Shown: one piece after another, positions 7,776 to 15,335 of the stretch
Numbering within the stretch: the first letter of the stretch is position 1
How the letters are laid out: the number at the start of each line of letters is the position of its first letter
Source: an uncultured Mycoplasma sp.
GTDB lineage: Bacteria; Bacillota_I; Bacilli_A; Mycoplasmatales; Metamycoplasmataceae
DNA: 15,335 nucleotides
Assembly (NCBI GenBank): GCA_946998935.1
Contig: CAMQBE010000001.1
Location: 1 to 15,335 of the forward strand
Reading direction: 5' to 3'
Position numbers and translations under genes: made by a program
Notes under the pieces: model-generated
What the model saw: only the letters and a program-made list of their open reading frames with translations
Told to the model about the DNA's origin: nothing
Database searches by the model: none

Positions 7776-7833
7776 TTTGTTATTTGCATAAATATGATCT
7801 TTTATTTGCTATGTGTTTATTTTTTAAGCAATA

Positions 7834-8559
7834 TTAAGCGTTGCTTGCGCTTTCTGCTGAAAATGCTGACACTCCAGAGTTTTCACTCTTTGGTTTATTA
7901 TTAATTACTTCAGTAATTACTTTAGGGGCTTCTTTAGCAATATCTCTTACATTTAATAATTCTTTAGCTTTAGCTAATTCTTCCTTGAGTAATTCCAATT
8001 GTTCTTTAGTGAGGCTCAATTGGTTTTTAACAGTTATTAATTCAGCTTGAGCTAATTGTAAAGCTTGTTCTTTAGATTCTAATTTAATTTTCAAAGCCTC
8101 CACATTATCATTAGCTTCGGCTAATTTTAAATTGATAGTTTCAATTAATTTTTGTTTTTGTTCATCAATTTCATTCATTTTATTTATCCTTTTTTCTAAT
8201 ACAGCTATATATTCGCCGTCTTTACCGGCAGGCAACAATATTTCTTTTGCCTTTAATGTTGCAATTTCTGCAGTTGCTTTTTCATACTTATAAGAAAGCT
8301 CTTGTAGAACTAATTCTTTACGATTTAAACGGCTTTTAAGTTCATTATATTTGCTTGTTAGCTCGTTGTTTTCAACTTGCAAGGCTGAAAGCTTATTCAA
8401 CAACCCTTTGAAGTTAGCTTCCAAATCGTTATAAGCAGTTTCTCATTTCTTATCTAGTTTTTTGCTAGTTTTATAAGATGTTATTTTAGCTACAACGCCA
8501 AGGATAGCGATTATAACTGAAACAACAATAGCAGAAATGTTTAAAATCATTTCTTTCAT
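7834..8559 (-). CDS. membrane-anchored coiled-coil protein, last gene of late operon
   Basis: The frame encodes 241 residues from ATG 8557-8559 with Shine-Dalgarno AAGGAG 6 bases upstream, and one UGA Trp codon. Residues about 4-25 form one membrane segment (MILNISAIVVSVIIAILGVV). Residues about 45-215 are an almost unbroken Leu/Lys/Glu heptad pattern, for example ALQLAQAELITVKNQLSL. The end is Ser/Ala-rich (GVSAFSAESASNA). The N-terminal anchor followed by basic residues predicts N-out/C-in or a signal-anchor orientation, which sequence alone does not settle. Phage holins of the long coiled-coil (LLH) type and phage membrane-spanning assembly proteins share this plan, and its place at the end of the late operon suits a lysis or exit role. 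This is inference. No enzymatic motif is seen. Confidence 0.8.
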
Positions 8560-8571
8560 TATTTCTCCTTT

Positions 8572-8673
8572 TTATTTTTTAAAACTTGTTATTGGTTCTC
8601 AATTAACTTTAATATATAGTGTTGTTAAGCATATTAATGCTAATAAAATTAATATTTGCAATGTTGTTTTCAT
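8572..8673 (-). CDS. 33-residue single-membrane-segment peptide
   Basis: ATG 8671-8673 lies 6 bases after the stop of the upstream fibre-like gene. The peptide begins MKTTLQILILLALICLTTLY, a hydrophobic run of about 15 residues, followed by a short polar tail IKVNWEPITSFKK that needs UGA as Trp. Its stop is 12 bases before the start of the next gene, and that gap holds the next gene's Shine-Dalgarno, so it fits snugly into the operon. Its own Shine-Dalgarno is weak (AGGATG, far upstream). It resembles a tiny holin-like or lipoprotein-like peptide: a Cys follows the hydrophobic run, but the L-x-x-C lipobox fit is poor. Translation is unproven. Confidence 0.5.
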
Positions 8674-8679
8674 TATTAA

Positions 8680-9972
8680 TTATTCATCCTCATCAAATGT
8701 TTTATTAATAACGTCGAATGGGATATATTTCAAAGTAACTTCTGCGAGGTCTTCACCACCATTATGTTTTCTAATATATTTGCCATACATGTCATAAATT
8801 AATCCTAAATCGTTTTTGGTATTTAATCCAAACAAATCACTATAACGTTTTACATTTTTATAATTTTCTATATAAGAATAATTTGCAGTTAATTTCGCTT
8901 CTCGATATTCAACATAATCCTTCTTGTTTAACTCATCCGCTATCATTTTTCTTACATCATCTTTAGAAACTTCCGCATGTTGGTTATTAATCTTTGCTTC
9001 TAATTCTTTAAATTTATCATCAATATATTTTTTGACAACGCTGTCTTTTAACTCATTATCTTGAAAACCTAATAGCTTAAAATATCCATTAGAATTTTTA
9101 AGTATTAAATTAAAGTTTTGGTCTTTAGCCAATGTCTCAAAGTAATACATGTGATTTCTATCATTAGTATCATCTGCATTAAATTCAATTCTTGTATTAT
9201 TAGCTAAATTAAAACTTCTAGTTAACTTTTCTTCAATGTTTTTATCAAAGTAAGTACGTTTTATATTAGTTATATCTTGTGTATTATGATCTGTAGCTTC
9301 TTCAATAACGGCCACATCTTTATATAAACTACCTAAGCTATCATTTATTTTATCTATGTCTGAAGCATTCAGTTTAATATTATTGGTATTAGTAGCTACA
9401 TCGCTAGAAACCGAATCTATACGTTTTTTATTATCTCTAATTCCAATAGTATTTTTATCACAAATATCGTCAAAATATTTTAATAATTTTTCTCCATTGT
9501 CATATTCAATAAATGAATTATCCCACGACGGATACATCAACAATTCAAATGAAATGCGATTCAATAAATTTCCCATTGTTCCAAAGTCTCTAACATCTCC
9601 ATTAATAATAAAATTATTATTACTTAAATATTGCTTATTAACAAATTCAGGGAAGTTCTCATTACTTAGTCTAAATTGCAATTCTTTATAGCAAGCTGTT
9701 CTAAAATTATTAACTCTATTAACGCCAAGAACTTTCTTAACATCTTCAATATTCTTTATTGTATCTTTATCTAATAGAAACGACATTCGTTGCATAACTA
9801 TAACATCGCAAGTTTTAAATATTATTTCCATTTGATTTTTAAAAAATTCTTCTTCGCTTATATCTTCTTTTATATTCTTAAATACTCTAGGAATATCAAT
9901 GGAAGATTTATTAAGTCAAAATTCTTTTTTAAATTCTTCAAGAGAAATATTTATTTTTGAATAATTGCTCAT
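8680..9972 (-). CDS. phage fibre-like protein with trimeric-type coiled coil
   Basis: The frame encodes 430 residues from ATG 9970-9972 (weak Shine-Dalgarno AGG) with one UGA Trp codon. It starts 5 bases after the stop of the 464-residue gene. N-terminal residues 1-170 look globular. Residues about 180-235 have the I/V/N heptad style of phage fibre and trimeric adhesin stalks: DVATNTNNIKLNASDIDKIN. A second helical part (about residues 300-350) reads IDDKFKELEAKINNQHAEVS. There is no signal peptide and no obvious enzymatic motif. Placement after capsid genes and the stalk character suggest a receptor-binding fibre or appendage, which in a wall-less host would contact membrane proteins or lipids directly. 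I know of no close family; the role is inferred. Confidence 0.7.
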
Positions 9973-9977
9973 TTAAC

Positions 9978-11372
9978 CTACTTTCTTTTTAAACTTTTAA
10001 AATTACTTTTTCATGCAAATTTTGCACCATGTCTAAGACCAGAACGTAAGACGTAAGCCCCGCTATGAGTTAATGTTGAACGTGCTAAACTTGTTATTGG
10101 TTTTAAGTATTTAAAGTTTCAGCCTTTTAAAGCGTTGTCTTTTACACCAGAAAAGAATTCGCTTGTTAAATCATTTCAATTACTATTCCAAATTCATTTG
10201 TCTTCTTTAGCATTTTTTTGGAGATAATATATCGTTTTGTACGTATAAGCAAGAGTTGTTGCTAGTGAAGCAAAAAGTGGAATTTTTGAAGAAACTATAA
10301 ATTCTTTATTATGTCTTAAGATTTTTCCAATTTCTCAACCGTAAGCAAAATTATCTAAATAGAAACGACCTGGGCTTGGAGCATTTATTAATTTCATAAT
10401 GTCAGATACATTCTTACTAATTAATAGTACAGGTTCTTTCCCTTTTGGATTTTTTCTTGAAGATGTAGTCGCTGGATTAAATCTTAACAAGGCATTACAG
10501 GTTTTAATATCTCAAGGGTTATATGCTTTGTATATTTTTATACTTTGCAATCAACTTGAATTTATAGGAATATTCTTTATCAACTCATTAAATGATTTAC
10601 GACCTATCTTCTTTAGAACAGCTTGCGATTTCGCTGTTATAAATTTATTCCATGTTTTGGTAAGTAATTGTTTTGGTTTTCTTAAAATTAAGTCAATCAC
10701 CTTTTTACCTGCATACCTTGGACTTGTTAATAAAGAAACTACAGATCTTGCTCCAACAAAAAATTTTTTAAAAGATTTTATACTTTTATTTACTTTTAAA
10801 TATTCTCTTTCTGATATTGCTAAAGTTTTTTTAAAACTATTCTCTGTAGTTTCTTTTAATGCTTTTTCGATTAATTCATGGCTTTGGTCGAATATTTTAT
10901 AATGACTAATAATCTTCCCATTTGCGTCTAGTATTTCGTCTGTGCTATTAAAAATTTTCATTGACAAACTATCATTTTTTAGAATATTACTTAAACTTTT
11001 TTCACTACTTGAAACATTATTTGCTAACGAAATTAATTTATTAGCCTTTGCATAATTCTTGTAGGCTTTTACACTTTGACCTATAAAAGCAACACTATTA
11101 AAAGCAGTAGAAATTCCAAAGTCTTTTCAATCTACTTCACCTCCGTTAAATGCTGCATTAAAAGCTAAGTCTGCTGCACTACTTAAAGCAAAATCTGCAA
11201 CAACTCCTGCAAAACCAGCTCCGCCTGTTAAAATACCTATCCCCACGCCAACAGTAAGTTCTAGTGCTCAACGTATTCACTTGAACCACCTTGGCAATTC
11301 ATAAGTTTTGTCTTCCTTGTATAAAACTAATTGTCTATTTGGTGAAACGTTTGCAAAGTTATAAAAAAGCAT
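9978..11372 (-). CDS. large phage protein with Gly/Ala-rich hydrophobic segment and KTSC-like region
   Basis: A 464-residue frame, ATG 11370-11372 to TAG 9978-9980, with many UGA and one UGG Trp codons. The start lies 1 base after the capsid stop, implying coupling. Residues about 36-75 are hydrophobic and Gly/Ala-rich (ELTVGVGIGILTGGAGFAGV, then VADFALSSAADLAFNAAF), as in membrane-inserting ejection proteins, tape-measure-like proteins or pre-toxin modules. Residues about 272-345 resemble the KTSC fold: SSWLQSIKIY, a beta-rich middle, then NAPSPGRFYLDN around 330-341. Near the C-terminus the protein is strongly basic and ends FKSLKRK. In a podovirus-like layout, a gene just after the capsid may be a head fibre, tail or ejection protein. 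A toxin-like cargo cannot be excluded. No catalytic motif stands out. Confidence 0.72.
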
Positions 11373-11373
11373 A

Positions 11374-12276
11374 TTAAGCTTTCTTAATTGCTAAAAATAC
11401 TTCGGGTTTTTCAATTTTAAAAGCATTTTGTGCTTCCATTGCTGCTACCATATCATTGAAATATGATTTTTCTTTAGCAACAATTGCGGAAATAACTTTA
11501 ACTTTAGATACAACACCTGCGTCATAGCTTACTATAACGTCATATTTTTTCATAAAGCGATTTTTTCTTACTTTATAACCATCTAAAGCTTGGAATGTTA
11601 ATACTCCATTACGAATTGCTTCAGCTGCATTATTTCCAATTGCAGTTGATTTAGCTAATTTTGCAAAAATTCTTGGTTTTGCTTGAATGGTAATACGTGT
11701 AGGGTCAATCCCATTTTTAATAAGTTTATCTGTATATTCTTCTAATGAAGCCGCTAAATCATTTACTTCATCGCCTACTTTTTCATTAGACATTGCATAT
11801 AAGTCAAGCACTTTAACTTGATTTGTTCTTTTGTCTAATTCAGCCTCGATGTCTGCATAAGCTTTTGTATTATGCATTGAAATAAATGAATCTGCATAAC
11901 TTTTCATAACTGCATCAAAATAAGCTTCATAGCCATTTGCTAAATCTTGCGCAGAAACTCTACGTCCGTTATATTTAGATAAGTTTCAACTTATAACGTC
12001 AACAGCGTCTTTTGCGTTTGCAATTTTATTTTCTTCACTGCCGTCTTGGTTTTTGTCTTTCCAATCTGTATCAACTAAAGTTCTAATAGTTAAAAAGTCT
12101 TCGTTACTATCTTTAATTTTATAAGCTGAGCCAAAGTCATCAATAGGTGAATTATCTACGATGTATTGGCAAATATCAGTTAATAATGCACCGTCTGCAT
12201 AAAAGCCTAATTTACCTAAATTAGGGTCTATGTCAACGACAACATTACTATGGTTTCAACGTGGTTTAAAATCCAT
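11374..12276 (-). CDS. probable major capsid protein
   Basis: The frame encodes 300 residues from ATG 12274-12276 with Shine-Dalgarno AAAGGAG, and contains several UGA Trp codons. It has no membrane segment and no signal peptide and shows mixed alpha/beta composition, with a long helical middle (SFISMHNTKAYADIEAELDK) and a beta-rich end (KYDVIVSYDAGVVSKVKVIS). The stretch ITIQAKPRIFAKLAKS followed by GVLTFQALDGYKV resembles the P-domain pattern of HK97-fold capsid proteins, where a helix follows a recurring chain passage near the end. It directly follows an acidic scaffold-like gene, the standard phage order. About 33 kDa is a normal size. The assignment comes from position and character, not from a clear signature motif. 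Confidence 0.65.
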
Positions 12277-12293
12277 GTTATTTTCTCCTTTAA

Positions 12294-12797
12294 TTAATCT
12301 TTTTCATAAATACCAGCAAATCTATAAGAAGTAGTCCCTTTAGTTGTTTTAACACTTGTTGGTTCTAATACTTTTATTTGCTTAATATTTTTTTCTTTTG
12401 CAATCTTTGCTACACTAACACTTAAATTCTTAAAGTTTATTTCTTTAAGTTCTTCTGGTGTTAATGTCTCAAAATCAATAGCTTCATAGTTTTGTTTTTT
12501 GACTTCTAATTCAAAAAGTTCTTTCATTTGACCGCGATAACTTGAGAGTTCTTTCTTATATTCGTCATTTGATTTTGATAAATTGCTTATTGTAGAAGAA
12601 TACTCTGCATTTTCTTTTGCTAAAATATCATTTTTTTCGCTTAAGTTTTTAACTTTATTTTTAATTGCGTTTGTGTAATCTTCTTTTGTGGCAAAACTTA
12701 TGTAAAAACCACTTTCTTTATTGTTGTTTTCTTTATTTTCAACAACTGAATTATTTGCTTTTTCAAGCACTGTATCATTAACGTTTTTTTCGTCCAT
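12294..12797 (-). CDS. scaffold-like coiled-coil protein
   Basis: A 167-residue protein from ATG 12795-12797 (Shine-Dalgarno AAAGGA) to TAA, with no Trp at all. It is polar, rich in Lys, Glu and Asn, with a disordered N-terminus (NNSVVENKENNNKESG) and a central coiled coil, residues about 50-105 (VKNLSEKNDILAKENAEYSS). The C-terminal part (ISVAKIAKEKN-type, then KGTTSYRFAGIYEKD) may fold. Small, charged, helical proteins encoded just before the capsid gene are typically phage scaffolding proteins, which shape the procapsid and then leave it. The 17-base gap to the capsid gene contains that gene's ribosome-binding site. This is inferred from context. Confidence 0.6.
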   Translation of the reverse strand: MDEKNVNDTVLEKANNSVVENKENNNKESGFYISFATKEDYTNAIKNKVKNLSEKNDILAKENAEYSSTISNLSKSNDEYKKELSSYRGQMKELFELEVKKQNYEAIDFETLTPEELKEINFKNLSVSVAKIAKEKNIKQIKVLEPTSVKTTKGTTSYRFAGIYEKD

Positions 12798-12843
12798 GAT
12801 ATTCCTTTCTTCCGTCTTTAGGGCAGCAGTTCCCGTTTCATAT

Positions 12844-14697
12844 CTAATTTAAGTAATTAATATTAATCTCTCCAATATTTGAAGATATGTCTATTTTTGT
12901 TTCAATATCATCTATATATAACTTTCGTGGAAGAAATATACCTTTTATAGTTAATATTTCATTTCTTATTGCTGTCAAATTAATAGGTTCGTTTTTATAT
13001 TTTTTTTCGTATGATTTCAAAAACTCTAACCAACTATCATAAGTTAAAATGAATTTATTTTGAATAAAATTAGTTTCTTGTTTTAGTGCACTATCAAAAC
13101 GATAACTATAGTACCTATTGAATGCTCCCTCAGCAATTTTTACTGTAAAAGTATATTCAACGCAAGTGGTTCTCGTTCTTTCGTGTTGCCCTTGATACTC
13201 ATCTACATCAGTTCATGTCTCTGTTTTGCAACCGCTATCACTATAGTCTCCACCATTAATAAAAACAAATTTTTTAAATTGAGTTTGTGGATTCACATTT
13301 AATGGGAAACCATCGGCGGTTTCTCCATCAATTCATTGTTTTCTAACAACACTAATATAGTCATCAACTATATTCAATTTATCATTCTTTTCGTGAATTC
13401 TTATTAAATCTTCTAAATATTCATAAGTTATGTTCGCACCGCCAGTTGTTATAGTTATTGTTCTTATATTATTGTTTATTGTCTTGTAGTCATGAACTAA
13501 TTCAAAAGGTATTTTAGCTTCATTATTGCCACATAATAAATTCACTTTATAATGTAAACCGCTAGACTCTCAATTTTTTCAATCTAAAGAATAATTAATC
13601 TCTTGAATTTCCTTTGGTATTAGTGGAAAATCTATAATTGTTTTAACATTAAAATTTGTAAACTCATTAGCCACTTTATATTCAAGTTTATTCCCAACCA
13701 AATCAAATTTATAAAATGTCGAGCATAAATATCATCTATTTCTTATGTATTCAAAATAAAAAGGTAAAAATCATTTATGTTTCTCTGTCATTCCGCCGTT
13801 AAAACAATATGAAGAGTTTAAAAATGAGCTACACATTACAGCATACATTTCAAATTCATTAATTGTTAAATTGCTTTTTTGCAACATATCATATAAAGCT
13901 CAATCAGTATAATCTCTAATATTTGTCCCACCATAAACTTTTGATTTAAACTCTTTTATTTGTTCTTCAGTCATTCCAAGAAAAGAACTTGACATTTTAG
14001 AAACATTAGCAACTATTTCTTCAATGCCTATTAAGAATCTGTTAATTTGTTCATCGCTCGTTGTTTTGTCTATTTCACTTTCAGGTTTTTTTATTGTGAA
14101 TTTTTTTATATTGAATAAATGAAAATAATTTAATGTATTAAAAAAGAATTTTGAATTTTCATCTATTGCAATAGGATTCACAATCATTGGTATCATATTA
14201 ACATTTTGCAATTCAACTTTTTGCACAACATTGTCTTTCGTTTTATAAATATCTTGCAAAAGAAAGTTGTCTTTTATAGATACTTCTACTGCGTCTTTTG
14301 TTGTAAAAATAAAATTAATTTTTTTATCTTTTGAATATAAGTCTAAATCTTGTATTGTTATTATTACATTTTTTGCTTTATCATTGACCGGACTATAAGT
14401 TTCATCAACTCGCAAAGCTATATATTTTTTCTTTTCTTCAATATCTTCAAATATTAAAATTTTTCGGGCATTAATATTTTCGTCTGTTATCAACGTTTTA
14501 GCATATATAGGAATATTAGTGGTTTGGTTATTTGTATGTAAATCACTAATAAAAGCCTTAATTACTTTTTCTTTTTCAGGTATTCTGATGATGTTTATAT
14601 CGCCAATTCCGGAACTAAAATCTTTATCAACCGCAATTACAGAAAACTTTTTGTAGCACCGTTGCTCTATTAAGTCATTAATCTTCGCTATTTCCAT
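12844..14697 (-). CDS. 617-residue phage structural-type protein of unknown role
   Basis: One continuous 617-residue frame, ATG 14695-14697 to TAG 12844-12846, once the UGA codons are read as Trp. It overlaps the end of the portal-like gene by 20 bases in another frame. It has no signal peptide or membrane segment. The first 130 residues are beta-rich (RKILIFEDIEEKKKYIAL). The middle is aromatic-rich (HKWFLPFYFEYIRNRWYLCS), and the last third includes a Cys-containing beta-rich part (GCKTETWTDVDEYQGQHERT). Size and place between portal and scaffold are compatible with a tail-knob, collar or minor head protein. The phi29 tail knob has about 600 residues, but I see no convincing sequence match to it. 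I do not recognise the family. Confidence 0.7.
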
Positions 14698-15335
14698 TTT
14701 CTACCTTTTCGTCATTTTCTTTATCTACGATGTATTGCTCGTTTTGAATAGCAGTAGGGTTTATAGCCGTTCCGTTTAAATCAACATTTAATTCTTTAGC
14801 TTCTGTTTTTAATCATTCCGTAGAAGAATTAACAACTACTTTTGCAATTTCATATCCATCATAAAACTTATCTAAAAATTCTTTTAATTGAATTTCTCTT
14901 AAATTAGCTTTAGAGTTTATATGCTTTTGGTATTGACTAGATATTCCTTGTGCTTCAGCATTATGAATATTTTTTGTTCCAAAATCACTTGTATCAGGTT
15001 TTAAAAAACCTAGCTTAGTAATTCATTTATTAACAAAATCAGCGGTTTGTATTAATGATATTGCTTGACTATTACCTTGTACCAGATGTATAGGAGTACT
15101 TGTCATTTCAGCAGCATATTCGTTTATATTAATTATTCTTTGTTTTAAATCTAATAAACCAGCTTTAACTTGTTTCGCATAATCTCTATTTTCAACTACA
15201 AATAATCATGGTGCAGCTCAATAACCGTCTTGAGTTATCAATGATCACACAATATCTAAAGCATTAAAGAAACCTTGTTGAACCAAATCTATTTCAGGTT
15301 TAGCTCTATGATCGTTAAAAAATATTTGATAAGGT
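14678..15335 (-). CDS. probable portal (connector) protein, C-terminal part
   Basis: The frame is open for 218 codons from the right edge to TAA 14678-14680, with UGA Trp codons, so the N-terminus lies outside. The visible part is helical in its first two thirds, includes ADFVNKWITKLGFLKPDTSD, then TKNIHNAEAQGISSQYQK followed by NLREIQLKEFLDKFYDGYE. That is reminiscent of the C-terminal wing helices of portal proteins, where an N-x-x-E element precedes long helices. The tail is acidic and polar (EKVENGNSED). Phage portals sit at one head vertex and pass DNA during packaging and ejection. Order portal, X, scaffold, capsid supports the call. The N-terminal portal core is needed to confirm it. 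Confidence 0.5.

Larger units (their letters stand above)
7497..7833. other. 337-base non-coding segment between late operon and integrase
   Basis: From right to left it holds the late-operon terminator, a strong minus-strand -10, a candidate structured RNA, an A/T-rich hairpin (GCTTTTAT/ATAAAAGC, about 7595-7622), a plus-strand hairpin with a T tract, a 9-base inverted repeat, and the integrase leader with its ribosome-binding site. No open frame of note is present. The dense symmetry suggests a regulatory hub. Confidence 0.7.

Noticed and set aside
10399..10902. Plus-strand frame of 167 codons rich in Phe and Leu
   Set aside because: It is the antisense shadow of the 464-residue gene, whose frame is continuous, has a good coupled start and better composition. 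The same holds for 9356-9691, 7006-7218, 7841-8050 and 843-1178.
12798..12843. GC-richer hairpin (GGGAACTGCTGCCC) as a terminator between the 617-residue and scaffold genes
   Set aside because: Only about three base pairs form and no T tract follows, so it is not a supported terminator.
1..15335. CRISPR array, tRNA/rRNA genes, insertion sequence
   Set aside because: No regularly spaced repeats with unique spacers, no cloverleaf or rRNA sequence and no transposase were found while reading both strands.

Overview
The window reads as a mycoplasma (Mollicutes) chromosome. Base composition is very AT-rich. Nearly every real gene is open only if UGA is read as tryptophan (genetic code 4): dnaN, the Cof-type hydrolase, the integrase and all the phage genes contain in-frame UGA at places where Trp fits. 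Coordinates below therefore join what a standard-code reading would split. Gene content fits a Mycoplasmopsis/Metamycoplasma-like species, but I cannot name it.

Region 1 (1-5692) is the replication-origin locus. A leftward recD2-like helicase gene (partial) is divergent from dnaA across an intergenic oriC with DnaA boxes and an AT-rich tract. dnaA, dnaN and rlbA (S4-like) follow on the plus strand in the classical dnaA-dnaN-yaaA order, and recF is absent. More DnaA boxes lie between dnaA and dnaN, so the origin looks bipartite. A strong hairpin separates rlbA from a convergent tail-anchored protein of unknown function. A plus-strand Cof-type HAD phosphatase with its own terminator closes the host part. 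The striking anomaly is that dnaA carries an in-frame TAA between the AAA+ ATPase and the DNA-binding domain.

Region 2 (about 5693-15335, running off the right edge) looks like an integrated tailed phage, with every gene on the minus strand. In transcription order from the right: a probable portal protein (partial), a 617-residue structural-type protein, a scaffold-like protein, a probable major capsid protein, a 464-residue protein with a Gly/Ala-rich hydrophobic segment and a KTSC-like stretch, a 430-residue fibre-like coiled-coil protein, a 33-residue membrane peptide, and a 241-residue protein with one membrane segment and a long coiled coil. A terminator ends this late operon. Then comes a 337-base non-coding segment with a strong promoter and a self-complementary candidate structured RNA. 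After it lie a tyrosine integrase with an unusual C-terminal coiled-coil extension and an overlapping small nuclease-like gene. Tandem 13-base repeats lie between the nuclease and the host hydrolase gene, where an attachment end is expected.

How it fits together: the right part would build the head and attachment apparatus, the two membrane proteins could serve exit or entry in a wall-less host, and the integrase module sits at the host junction. Terminase, replication and lysogeny genes would have to lie to the right. Assignments of portal, scaffold, capsid and fibre rest on gene order and protein character, not on database matches.
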